This document shows positions 43,120-51,596 of a stretch of 64,000 nucleotides of DNA, in pieces. The stretch lies in the NCBI RefSeq assembly GCF_018736085.1, contig NZ_CP076134.1, positions 868,001 to 932,000 on the forward strand, in the 5' to 3' direction. Origin of the DNA: Bradyrhizobium sediminis. Lineage in GTDB: Bacteria; Pseudomonadota; Alphaproteobacteria; Rhizobiales; Xanthobacteraceae. The position numbers and the translations under genes were made by a program. Every line of letters starts with the position of its first letter. The stretch's first letter is position 1. The notes below the pieces were generated by a model. It had not been told where the DNA came from. It was given only the letters and a program-made list of their open reading frames with translations, and ran no database searches.

Positions 43120-43260
43120 GGTATTTCCCCTCCGGTTTGTTCCCTGTTTGTCAGGCCGGGACGCCTTATTTCCGGCAGTATTGAGCATTGCGGCGGCCGA
43201 TGGCAAGCGGCTGCGCGTTATCGACGCATCGGTGGTTAACCCGGCCGGCCGAAATCAGGC

Positions 43261-44787
43261 TCAGCTGCGCGGCGCGGCGGCGGTCTTTGGGTCGGAAGGC
43301 TTGGCTTCGCTGCTCTTTGGAGCAGGCTTGGTCGCGGGCTTGGCAGCCGGCTTTTCAGCAGCAGCTTTGGGCTTGGCCGGCTTCGCGGCAGGCTTGTCGG
43401 TTGCGGCAGCCGGCTTGTCGGAAGCCTTGTCGGATGTCTTGTCGGATGTCTTGGGGGCGGCCGACGGCTTGGCGTGTGCCTGCCTGACGGGTTTCGCGGC
43501 AGGTTTGCCGTCGGACTTGGCTTCAGACTTGGCTTCGGATTTGGCTTCGGATTTGGCATCCTTGCCCGCAGTCCTCGCTTCGGCCGTGGCGTCCGGTTTC
43601 CTGGCTGCGAGCCGGGACTTCTTTCCGCGATGGCGCGTCGTCTGCTTCTGCTCGTCCACGGCCACGGCGGCGATCAGGGCGGCGCCGGTCTTCTTCGGGC
43701 CAGTGTAGACCACGACGGGCTGCGACGTTGCGGGCGCCGCCGCCAGCAGTTCGGACGGCTTTGCCATCGGCGGTTGCAGTCCGGCGGTGAAGAAGGTGAC
43801 GGCGGCTTCGCCGCTGCTGGCACCGTTGGCACTGGCAACGAGGTCCTCGTCCTCGTCGCTGGCGGGCCGCTTGCGCTTGCCGTTGCACATCTCGTCGCGC
43901 AGGTTGGGCGGCGAGGCGTCGACCGGCGCCAGATTGTCGACGGTGCCGAGCGAGGGCCGCAGCCACGACAATGTGTTGTTGGCAAAGCCGCGCTCGAGCA
44001 ATTGTGCGGCTTTCACCGCGCGCGCCTGCCCCGACGACGCGCCGAGCACGACGGCGATCAGCCGCTTGCCGTTGCGCGTGGCCGAGGCCACCAGATTGTA
44101 ACCGGAGGCGCAGATGAAGCCGGTCTTGAAGCCGTCGGCGCCCGGATAGCGCCCGATCAGCTTGTTGAAATTCTGCGTGACCCGGCGGCCGAACCGGATC
44201 GATGGCGTGTGCATGAAATATTCGTATTCCGGAAGGTCGCGAAGGATCGCGCGGGCTAGGATCGCGAGATCGCGCGCCGAGGTGACCTGGCCCTCGGCGG
44301 GCAGGCCGTTCGGATTGACGTAACTGGTCTGCGTCATGCCGAGCCGCTGCGCGGTCGAATTCATCTGCGCGGAGAAACCGTCGACCGAACCGGCGACGCC
44401 CTCGGCGAGCACCACGGCCATGTCGTTGGCCGACTTCACCATCATCATCAGCAGCGCGTTTTCGACGGTGACCTGGGTTCCCGGCCGAAAGCCCATCTTG
44501 GAAGGCGACTGCGAGGCTGCGACCGGCGACACGGTCAACGTGCTCTCGAGCGACAGCCGGCCTTCCTTGACCGCCTTCAGCGTGACATAGGCCGTCATCA
44601 TCTTGGTGACGGACGCGGGATACCAGGGATAGGTTGCGTTCTCGGCCTGCAGCACCTTGCCGGTATCGGCTTCGACCACCAGCAGCGCCTCCGCAAGCAC
44701 GACGCGCGGCGCAAGAACGGCGAGCGCTGCGGCAAGAACGATCCAGCTCAACGATGACTTGCGAAGCGAGGGGCGAAGAAACTGCAC
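43261..44787 (-). CDS. D-alanyl-D-alanine carboxypeptidase with a long Lys/Ala/Pro-rich tail
   Basis: A 508-aa periplasmic penicillin-binding protein of the DacC/DacF group, trimming the terminal D-Ala of peptidoglycan pentapeptides. It has a signal peptide (LSWIVLAAALAVLAPRVVLAEA). The active-site motifs are SVTK in YPASVTKMM, SAN in VKSANDMA, and KTG in GFKTGFICASGYN. The last 150 residues are low-complexity: repeated KSEA units, then DKTSDKASDKPAAATDKPAAKPAK-type blocks (quoted in part), strongly basic and probably disordered; this could bind the cell wall or teichoic-like polymers. The matching DNA repeats are near 43514-43559. Confidence 0.92.
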   Translation of the reverse strand: MQFLRPSLRKSSLSWIVLAAALAVLAPRVVLAEALLVVEADTGKVLQAENATYPWYPASVTKMMTAYVTLKAVKEGRLSLESTLTVSPVAASQSPSKMGFRPGTQVTVENALLMMMVKSANDMAVVLAEGVAGSVDGFSAQMNSTAQRLGMTQTSYVNPNGLPAEGQVTSARDLAILARAILRDLPEYEYFMHTPSIRFGRRVTQNFNKLIGRYPGADGFKTGFICASGYNLVASATRNGKRLIAVVLGASSGQARAVKAAQLLERGFANNTLSWLRPSLGTVDNLAPVDASPPNLRDEMCNGKRKRPASDEDEDLVASANGASSGEAAVTFFTAGLQPPMAKPSELLAAAPATSQPVVVYTGPKKTGAALIAAVAVDEQKQTTRHRGKKSRLAARKPDATAEARTAGKDAKSEAKSEAKSEAKSDGKPAAKPVRQAHAKPSAAPKTSDKTSDKASDKPAAATDKPAAKPAKPKAAAEKPAAKPATKPAPKSSEAKPSDPKTAAAPRS

Positions 44788-44968
44788 TATCCGATTCCGG
44801 TCCTTTGAGACCCGCCTTCGAAGAGGAGGTCTGGCGTGTGACGTTCGGGTTTCAAGCGTGTCCGGCGCCGTCGGTTACGGCGGTTGCAAACCTATACCTG
44901 CTTGGGGGCCCGGAACAGAGGCTGTGCGATTAAATCGTGGACGAAATAGGCCGATTTTTCGGCATTGG

Positions 44969-46774
44969 CTAACTCTTGACGGCGGCGCTGTCCGGTTGCG
45001 GCGCCTGGATGCTGGCCCGCGCATTTTCCTGCACCATGAACTGGGCCCGCGCGAGTTCCGCAAAACGGCCGCCTTGCGCCACCAGTTCGTCGAAAGTTCC
45101 GCTTTCGATCACGCGGCCGTTGTCGAACACCAGGACACGCGTGGCGTTGCGGATGGTCGAAAGCCGGTGCGCGATCACGAACGTGGTGCGTCCCTTCATC
45201 ACCTCGTCCAGCGCCGCGTTGACCTTGGCTTCGGTGACGGCATCGAGCGCGCTGGTGGCCTCATCGAGGATCAGGATCGGCGGATCTTTCAATAGTGCGC
45301 GCGCGATCGACAGTCGCTGCCGCTCGCCGCCGGACAGCATGCGCCCGCGCTCGCCGGCACTGGTCTCGAATCCGTGCTCGCTGCGCTCGATGAATTCCAG
45401 CGCCTGGGCGCGGCCCGCCGCAATCCGCATTTCTTCTTCCGATGCGTCCGGCTTGCCGACGCGCAGGTTGTCGGCGATCGAACGGTTGAACAGCAGCGCT
45501 TCCTGAAACACCACGCCGATGTTCCGCCGCAGCGCCGTCAGCGTCAGGCCGCGGACATCCATGCCGTCGACCCTGATGAAGCCAGACTGCGGATCGAACG
45601 CGCGATGCAACAGCGCGATCGCGGTCGATTTTCCGGCGCCGGTGGGACCGACCAGCGCGATGGTCTGGCCAGGCAGCGCGGTGAAGGAAAGATCCTCGAC
45701 CGCGGGCCGCTTGCCGTCATAGGAGAATGAGACGTCCTTGAATTCGACCAGGCCCGAGAGCCGGCCGGGATCGATCGCGTCGGGCCGGTCGCGCACCGCG
45801 GGCACCGCGTCCAGTACGTTGAAGAATTCCTGCAGCCGTGGCGCCTCCATGAACACGTTGTTGATGAAGGAGACCACCTGTTCGAGCTTCTGGATCAGCA
45901 TGGTGGCGAAGCTCACGAACATCACGATCTCGCCGACCGAGGTGAGGCCCTGCCCGTGCAGCGCGATGCCGACGGTGAAGATCGCGAGCACGGTGATGGT
46001 GGTCGACGCCCGCGTGATGACGGTGACCAGCGCCCACCACGACAAGACCGGCATCTGCACCGCCAGCAGCTTGTCGGCGACGTAGCGCAGGCCCTCGACC
46101 TCGGCGCTGATGCGCACGAAGCTTTGTACCAGCGCGACATTGCCGAGCGCGTCGGAGGCGCGCGCGGACAGGTCGCTGTAATGCTCCTCGACCTCGCTTT
46201 GCATGCCGTAGGTCTTGCGCACCACCAGCGTGGTCAGCACCGTGAACACCACGCACAGCACGAACAGCAGGACCGCCAGCCGCCAGTTGATGTAGAGCGC
46301 CAGCGGCAGCAGCACCACCAGCGACATGATCGCGGCGAAATGCTCGCGGAAAAATCCGAGCCAGAGCCGCCATAGCGAGTCGGTGCCGTTCAGCATCACC
46401 TTCATCAGCCGGCCGGAATGGTGACCGGTGTGGAAGGTCAGCGGCAACTGCATGATGTGTTCGAAATAATTCGTCAGCACCGCCTGGCGCTGGCGGTGCG
46501 CCAGCCGGTCGGCGTGCAGCGCCACCGCCGCACTGCACAGAAGAGTGAACAGGCCGAACGCCGCCCACGCCGCCAGCAGCGGCCAGGCCGACGAAGACGC
46601 CAGCGGACCGCTGACGGGTTTGCCGGAGAGCACGTCGATGATGCGGCCGAACAGCACCGGTTCGGCGAATTGCGCGCCGGCCAAGAGCAGGTTGGCGCCG
46701 GCCAGAATCCAGCCCAGCCGCGCTTCCTTGCCGAGCAGTTCGAGGACGCGGGTATAAAGGCGAAGCATGGACAT
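44969..46774 (-). CDS. ndvA: Cyclic beta-glucan exporter, ABC permease/ATPase fusion (NdvA/ChvA type)
   Basis: A 601-aa half-size ABC exporter. The N-terminal membrane domain has about six helices, beginning [27 protein letters not shown], a NdvA-type signature. The ATPase domain has Walker [10 protein letters not shown], a Q-loop, ABC signature LSGGERQRL, Walker [13 protein letters not shown] and switch His in VIAHRLST. NdvA moves cyclic beta-glucan to the periplasm, important for osmotic adaptation and for plant infection in rhizobia. I chose ATG 46774 (MSMLRLY); ATG 46789 is possible. No ndvB-like synthase is in the window. Confidence 0.9.
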   Translation of the reverse strand: MSMLRLYTRVLELLGKEARLGWILAGANLLLAGAQFAEPVLFGRIIDVLSGKPVSGPLASSSAWPLLAAWAAFGLFTLLCSAAVALHADRLAHRQRQAVLTNYFEHIMQLPLTFHTGHHSGRLMKVMLNGTDSLWRLWLGFFREHFAAIMSLVVLLPLALYINWRLAVLLFVLCVVFTVLTTLVVRKTYGMQSEVEEHYSDLSARASDALGNVALVQSFVRISAEVEGLRYVADKLLAVQMPVLSWWALVTVITRASTTITVLAIFTVGIALHGQGLTSVGEIVMFVSFATMLIQKLEQVVSFINNVFMEAPRLQEFFNVLDAVPAVRDRPDAIDPGRLSGLVEFKDVSFSYDGKRPAVEDLSFTALPGQTIALVGPTGAGKSTAIALLHRAFDPQSGFIRVDGMDVRGLTLTALRRNIGVVFQEALLFNRSIADNLRVGKPDASEEEMRIAAGRAQALEFIERSEHGFETSAGERGRMLSGGERQRLSIARALLKDPPILILDEATSALDAVTEAKVNAALDEVMKGRTTFVIAHRLSTIRNATRVLVFDNGRVIESGTFDELVAQGGRFAELARAQFMVQENARASIQAPQPDSAAVKS

Positions 46775-46864
46775 GCGGGCGGGACTCACGGGGCGGACGG
46801 CGGGTCAGGCCCGCATTCTAATCAGGGATCGCCGGGGAGATACAGGCGTCCGCCGAGGTTTTGC

Positions 46865-47920
46865 TCAGTTGATCAGGCGGCCGGCGATCGGCGGCAGGAA
46901 GGAATCGTCGAAAATATCCGGTACCGCCGGCCGCTTCTGGAATTTGAAGTCCTCGGCGATCTGGCCGACCGACCGGTCGAAGCGGGCGGGATCGATGCTG
47001 CCGATGCCGTTGCGCTTCACCTCGCCGGTGAGAATGTTGTCGCGAATGACGCTGCGCAGGCGTTCCAGCTCGAGATCGTGCGATCCGCCATCCATCCGGC
47101 TGACGACTTCATCCGCCGCGTGCCCCGGCTCCTTGATCGCCAGATGGGTGCCGGCAATCGCCGCGCGCAGAAAACCCTTCACCGCCTCGGGTTTGGCGGC
47201 GGCGAATGCCGGGTTGACGATGAGCGCGAAGCCGTAGGCCTCACAGCCATAGTCGGCGAATCGAAGCACCGCGAGGTCGTCGGCCGGAACGCCGCGATCC
47301 CTCAGATTGACCGCCGACAGATAGGAAAATCCGGTGACGGCATCGACCTGACCCGCCGACAGCATCGGCTCGCGCACGGCGGCGCTGATCTTGTGCTGCT
47401 TCACGCCCGCGACCTTGATCCCGTTCTGCCGCGCCAAGGCCGGCCACAGCCGGATCGACAGGTCGCCCTGGGCGACGCCCAGCGTCTTGCCCTCGATATC
47501 GGAGAGCGCGTGAATGCCGCGGCTCTTGCGGGCAATGATGGCGTAGGGCGCCTTGTTGAACAGCACGAACACCGCCTTGATCGGCGGGGCGCCCGGTTTG
47601 TCGCGAAAGCGGATCAGTTCGTTGATGTCGACCAGCGCGAAATCGCTGGTCCCTGCGGCGACGCGGGCAATGCCGTCGGCCGATCCGCTGGCGATATTGG
47701 TGTTGACCGAAAGCCCCTCCGAACTGAACAAACCCTTCGCCGTCGCCAGCACGAAGGGGGCTGCACTGGCGTCGATCGGACGATCGAGGGAAAACTGGAC
47801 CGCAACCGGGGGCTTTTCATCGGCAGCCCGGCTTTCTCCCGCACCGAGCCAGCCAAAACCCAGCAGGCTCGTCAACAAAGCCAGGAAGCAGCGGGTTGAG
47901 ATGGTTTGACCTACAAGCAT
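46865..47920 (-). CDS. NMT1/SsuA-type ABC transporter substrate-binding protein, orphan
   Basis: A 351-aa periplasmic binding protein of the NMT1/THI5/SsuA class, which bind sulfonates, nitrate, taurine or pyrimidine precursors. Signal peptide about MLVGQTISTRCFLALLTSLL...SRAAD. Signatures: VQFSLDRPIDASAAPFVLATAKGLF, TNIASGSADGIARVAAGTSDFALVDINEL, GKTLGVAQGDLSIRLWPALARQNG. The ATG at 47920 starts the signal. No matching permease or ATPase is beside it; ndvA 90 nt downstream is an exporter and is not a partner. The ligand is unknown. Confidence 0.88.
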   Translation of the reverse strand: MLVGQTISTRCFLALLTSLLGFGWLGAGESRAADEKPPVAVQFSLDRPIDASAAPFVLATAKGLFSSEGLSVNTNIASGSADGIARVAAGTSDFALVDINELIRFRDKPGAPPIKAVFVLFNKAPYAIIARKSRGIHALSDIEGKTLGVAQGDLSIRLWPALARQNGIKVAGVKQHKISAAVREPMLSAGQVDAVTGFSYLSAVNLRDRGVPADDLAVLRFADYGCEAYGFALIVNPAFAAAKPEAVKGFLRAAIAGTHLAIKEPGHAADEVVSRMDGGSHDLELERLRSVIRDNILTGEVKRNGIGSIDPARFDRSVGQIAEDFKFQKRPAVPDIFDDSFLPPIAGRLIN

Positions 47921-48148
47921 CGGGATTACATCGGGACCGGAGGGCACTAGCCGCGCCGGCTATGATTGTTTGATGACGCCTGCAGCGCCGGAGGCAGGCA
48001 TTCTGCCGCAGGATATCTGAACGGTCGATGAGTGCCATGATTTCGACACCGATCGTTCAGCTTGCATTCGGATTGGGGAACCTAACGTGGAGGCCAGTGG
48101 TTAGCTTGACGAGGCCTGCCAGGCCAGGCTGCCACGGAGGACATTGAA

Positions 48149-48589
48149 ATGTTCGCGCGAAAAGGTTCGTTTTCATCGATCGGTCGTACCGCCGTCATGG
48201 CGACGGTGGCGGCGTTGGCGCTGACGGCAGTCGAGCCGTCGATGGCGCGCGCCGGGTCCGCGCCTGCAGGCGAGGGTCTGGCGGCGGCGACCGCCACCAG
48301 CGACGCCACCGACTTCAGCGCCCGCCGCCGTTACTATCGGGGCGGCGGCGCTGCCGCGGCAGCGGCCTTCGCCGGTATTGTCGGCACCGGTCTTGCGATT
48401 GCCGCGGCCCAGAACCGCCGCGATTATTACTATGGCGGCGGGCCGGTCTATTACGGCGGTGGTCCCGTCTATTACGGCGGTGGCCCGGTCTATTACGGCG
48501 GCGGCCCCTATTACTACGGCGAACGCAGCGGATACGGTTACGGCGGGTACGGTTATGATGGCGCCAAGAGCTATTATGGTGGCTGGTAA
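48149..48589 (+). CDS. Exported Gly/Tyr-rich repeat protein
   Basis: A 146-aa protein with a signal peptide (MFARKGSFSSIGRTAVMATV...SMARAG), a predicted hydrophobic helix AAAAAAFAGIVGTGLAIAAAQ, then a C-terminal segment of four GGGP(V)YY-type repeats and a YGYGGYGYDG tail. The ATG at 48149 follows CACGGAGG. Such Gly/Tyr-rich proteins are usually surface or envelope associated; no enzyme activity is implied. The repeat DNA (48431-48514) is a tandem array of 21-nt units. Confidence 0.8.
   Translation: MFARKGSFSSIGRTAVMATVAALALTAVEPSMARAGSAPAGEGLAAATATSDATDFSARRRYYRGGGAAAAAAFAGIVGTGLAIAAAQNRRDYYYGGGPVYYGGGPVYYGGGPVYYGGGPYYYGERSGYGYGGYGYDGAKSYYGGW
48431..48514 (+). repeat. Tandem repeat of four 21-nt units inside the Gly/Tyr-rich gene
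   Basis: Units at 48431, 48452, 48473 and 48494, each close to TACGGCGGTGGCCCGGTCTAT and encoding YGGGPVY. The last unit has diverged at its end. The number of units may vary between strains by slippage. Confidence 0.85.
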
Positions 48590-48714
48590 GCGTTGCCTTC
48601 CCGAACCGACTTCGGTCCGCCGGCCTTAACGATGCCGGCGGATTTCCTTCGGCCTGGGGTGCGGAAAGGCCTGCCGTTAACACGCTTTCCATCGGATTCG
48701 ACTAGTTTCGAACG

Positions 48715-49140
48715 ATGAGTGATTCGCTCGGCAGGCTTTATCTGGCAGTGCTCGCGGCCAAGGATCTCGATCCGGCAACGTCGCGAACCGCACGGCTGTT
48801 TCAGCGTGGCCCGGCCAAGATGGCCAAGAAACTGGCGGAAGAAGCCATCGAGGTCGTGATCGATGCCGTCAATGGCAATTCCGATGCGGTGGTCCGCGAG
48901 AGCGCCGATCTTCTCTACAATCTCACCGTGCTGTGGGCGGCGGCCGGCGTCCGCCCCGAGGACGTCTGGCGCGAGATGGAGCGGCGCGAACATCTGCTCG
49001 GCATCGCCGAGAAGCTGCCGAAATCGTCCGTCAAACTGCCGAAGTCGGCTGGGGCTTCGGCTGCGACTCCGGCCGCTTCCCCGGCCGTCCGGCGACGAAT
49101 TGTCGCGCTTGAAGGCCGCAGCCTGCGCAAGCGGCACTAA
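48715..49140 (+). CDS. hisE: Phosphoribosyl-ATP diphosphatase
   Basis: A 141-aa HisE that hydrolyses phosphoribosyl-ATP to phosphoribosyl-AMP in histidine synthesis. Seen: MSDSLGRLYLAVLAAKDLDP, TARLFQRGPAKMAKKLAEEAIEVVIDA (quoted in two halves by the family: GPAKMAKKL and EEAIEVV with metal-binding Glu), ESADLLYNLTVLWAAAGV. Typical HisE is about 100 aa; the last 35 residues here are an Ala/Ser/Pro/Lys extension. It lies 47 kb from hisD and no other his gene is adjacent, so it is a stand-alone copy in this window. Confidence 0.87.
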   Translation: MSDSLGRLYLAVLAAKDLDPATSRTARLFQRGPAKMAKKLAEEAIEVVIDAVNGNSDAVVRESADLLYNLTVLWAAAGVRPEDVWREMERREHLLGIAEKLPKSSVKLPKSAGASAATPAASPAVRRRIVALEGRSLRKRH

Positions 49141-49203
49141 TCCACCTCAAATTCGGGCACTTCGCGGCATAGACAAATCCGCTCCATGGTGGTTCATCGC
49201 GCC

Positions 49204-49785
49204 ATGCTGAGACGGATCTACGATTGGTGCATTGACTCCGCCCACAAGCCATACTCGGTCTGGATCATGGGCGCGGTATCGTTCGCGGAAAGCTCGTTCT
49301 TTCCGGTGCCACCGGATGTGATGTTGGTCCCGATGTCGCTGGCGCGGCCGGAGCGGGCCTGGTTCTACGCCATGGTCTGCACCGTAACCTCGGTGCTGGG
49401 CGGCATCGTCGGCTATGCCATTGGCGCGCTGCTCTACGATTCCCTCGGGCAATGGCTGATCCAGGTCTACGGTCTCAGCGGCAAGGTCGAAGCCTTCCGC
49501 GCATCCTATGCCGAATGGGGCGCCTTGATCATCATCGGCAAGGGTCTGACGCCGATCCCCTACAAGCTCGTGACCATCACCTCGGGCTTCGCCGGTTACA
49601 ACGTCTGGCTATTCGTGCTGTGCTCGATCATCGCACGCGGCGGACGCTTCTTCGTGGTGGCGATCCTGCTCAACCGCTACGGCGAATGGATCCGGACCAG
49701 GATCGAGAAACATCTGGGGCTGTGGGTGGCGCTGGGCGCCGCCGTGCTGGTGCTCGGATTCTACATTGCATTTCGATTGATTTGA
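49204..49785 (+). CDS. YqaA/DedA family membrane protein
   Basis: A 193-aa inner-membrane protein of the YqaA branch of the DedA/SNARE-associated family. Hydrophobic segments: SVWIMGAVSFAESSFFPVPPDVMLVPMSL (with the FAESSFFPxPPD signature), AMVCTVTSVLGGIVGYAIGALLY, WGALIIIGKGLTPIPYKLVTITSGFAGYN, LFVLCSIIARGGRFFVVAILL and a final LWVALGAAVLVLGFYIAF. Family members affect membrane homeostasis and some are lipid scramblase-like. I chose ATG 49204 (MLRRIYDW), 12 nt after GGTGG; 49186 is an alternative. Confidence 0.87.
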   Translation: MLRRIYDWCIDSAHKPYSVWIMGAVSFAESSFFPVPPDVMLVPMSLARPERAWFYAMVCTVTSVLGGIVGYAIGALLYDSLGQWLIQVYGLSGKVEAFRASYAEWGALIIIGKGLTPIPYKLVTITSGFAGYNVWLFVLCSIIARGGRFFVVAILLNRYGEWIRTRIEKHLGLWVALGAAVLVLGFYIAFRLI

Positions 49786-49838
49786 ACGCTGCCGTGAAGC
49801 GCTTTGCTGGTTGGCGGGTTCGGGTTAGGCTCGCTGCT

Positions 49839-50456
49839 ATGCTCGATCGCACCGGCAACATCCTGGCGCTGTCCAGGACGCATGTCGCGACCGCCTGCGC
49901 GGCGCTGTCGATGTTGGTCATGGCCACGCAAGCCTCTTGGCCGCAGGCCGCACCCCCGCCGCCATCCTCGCTCGGCGTCCAGTCGCCGGCCCAGCAAACA
50001 GTGCCGGACCGGCCCGCGCCCCGGCAGAGCGAGCCTGCGCCGCCGCCCCAGCCGCCGGCGCAGGAGGAAAATCCGGGTCTGATCAACGAACTCGGAAAAT
50101 TGTGGGAGAAATCCAAGTCGATCCTGCCGCCCCTGAAAAGCCCGCAGGAGACCATCGAGGACCTCAACACCCGTGCCAAGGAGGTCACCAAGGACGCCGG
50201 CGAAAGCCTGTCGCGCCTGGCCAAGCCCTCCTTGATGGTGACCGGGCGCATGGGGTGTCCGGTGTCGGCCAACGGCGCTCCGGACTGCAAGGCCGGCGCG
50301 GACAAGCTCTGCCAGAGCAAGGGCTACAAGGAAGGCAAGAGCCTCGATACCGATGCTGCGGAAAAGTGCTCGGCCAGGGTGTATCTGCCGGGCCACAAAC
50401 GCGAGCCGGGCGACTGCCGGACCGAAAATTACGTGACCCGCGCGCTATGCCAGTAG
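49839..50456 (+). CDS. Hypothetical exported protein, Pro-rich with C-terminal cysteines
   Basis: A 205-aa protein with an N-terminal hydrophobic signal (VATACAALSMLVMATQA), a Pro/Gln/Ala-rich linker of about 50 residues (QPPAQEENPG), then a helical segment INELGKLWEKSKSILPPLKSPQETIEDL and a C-terminal domain with six Cys (MGCPVS, DCKAG, LCQSKG, KCSAR, DCRTE, LCQ). The six cysteines suggest three disulfides in the periplasm. A GTG at 49794 in frame is an alternative start. It follows the YqaA gene by 53 nt. I do not recognise the family with certainty. Confidence 0.72.
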   Translation: MLDRTGNILALSRTHVATACAALSMLVMATQASWPQAAPPPPSSLGVQSPAQQTVPDRPAPRQSEPAPPPQPPAQEENPGLINELGKLWEKSKSILPPLKSPQETIEDLNTRAKEVTKDAGESLSRLAKPSLMVTGRMGCPVSANGAPDCKAGADKLCQSKGYKEGKSLDTDAAEKCSARVYLPGHKREPGDCRTENYVTRALCQ

Positions 50457-50565
50457 CGCCTTGGCACAAGCGAAAACGGCGGATTTGCCTTCATGGTATG
50501 ATGTCTGGCATTTATCCGGCCAATGCACCACGCCTTCCCCGAATGAGCTAAGAGGATTTTTTCGA

Positions 50566-51534
50566 ATGTCCATGCCTGCCTTGTTCAAGGGTCGTCTGTC
50601 GATTCCCGTGATCGGATCGCCGCTGTTCATCATTTCAGTGCCCGATCTCGTGATCGCGCAGTGCAAGGCGGGTATCGTCGGCTCGTTTCCGTCGCTGAAT
50701 GCTCGTCCGCCGGCCTTGCTCGACGAGTGGCTGGTGCGGATCAAGGAAGAGCTGGCCGCGTACGACAAGGCGCATCCCGAGCGGCCGTCGGCGCCGTTCG
50801 CGGTCAACCAGATCGTGCATAAATCCAACAACCGGCTCGATCACGACCTGGCGCTTTGCGAAAAGCACAAGGTGCCGATGATCATCACCTCGCTCGGCGC
50901 GCGCGAAGAGCTCAATCAGGCCGCGCATCGCTGGGGCGGCATCGTGTTTCACGACGTGATCAACCAGCGGTTCGCCCACAAGGCGATCGAGAAGGGCGCC
51001 GACGGCCTGATCCTGGTCGCCGCCGGCGCCGGCGGCCATGCCGGCGAGATCTCGCCGTTCGCGTTCGTGGCGGAAACCAGGCAATGGTTCGACGGGCCGG
51101 TTGCGCTGTCGGGTGCGATCGGCAACGGCCGCGCGATCCGCGCGGCGCGGGTGCTCGGCGCCGACTTCGCCTATATCGGCTCCGCCTTCATCGCCACCAC
51201 CGAAGCCAATGCGGTGGAGGGCTACAAGCAGATGGTCACCACCTCGACCGCCGAAGACATCGTCTATTCCAACCTGTTCACCGGCGTGCACGGCAACTAC
51301 CTGAAGAAGTCGATCGTCGCCGCCGGCATGGACCCGGACAACCTGCCGGAGTCCGACCCGTCGAAAATGAACTTCGGCACCGACGCCACGGGCGAGCGCG
51401 CCAAGCCGAAGGCCTGGAAGGACATCTGGGGCAGCGGCCAGGGTGTCGGCAGCGTCGGCAAGATCGTGCCCGCCGCCGAACTGATCGCGCGGTTCAAGAA
51501 GGAATACGACGAGGCCATCGACCCGCCGCTGTGA
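50566..51534 (+). CDS. Nitronate monooxygenase-like flavoprotein
   Basis: A 322-aa FMN-binding TIM-barrel protein of the nitronate monooxygenase (2-nitropropane dioxygenase) family. Seen: LSIPVIGSPLFIISVPDLVIAQCKAGIVGSFPSLNARP, HDVINQRFAHKAIEKGADGLILVAAGAGGHAG (phosphate-binding Gly loop) and ALSGAIGNGRAIRAARVLGADFAYIGSAFIAT. Family members oxidise nitronates such as propionate-3-nitronate, or related compounds. The ATG at 50566 follows AAGAGGA; upstream codons are dropped. Cytoplasmic, monocistronic. Confidence 0.92.
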   Translation: MSMPALFKGRLSIPVIGSPLFIISVPDLVIAQCKAGIVGSFPSLNARPPALLDEWLVRIKEELAAYDKAHPERPSAPFAVNQIVHKSNNRLDHDLALCEKHKVPMIITSLGAREELNQAAHRWGGIVFHDVINQRFAHKAIEKGADGLILVAAGAGGHAGEISPFAFVAETRQWFDGPVALSGAIGNGRAIRAARVLGADFAYIGSAFIATTEANAVEGYKQMVTTSTAEDIVYSNLFTGVHGNYLKKSIVAAGMDPDNLPESDPSKMNFGTDATGERAKPKAWKDIWGSGQGVGSVGKIVPAAELIARFKKEYDEAIDPPL

Positions 51535-51596
51535 GGTCTGGCCTGATCTGAAGATGTTCCTTCAGCGCGGCGTCATCGCGTCCGGCCGACCGCTCC

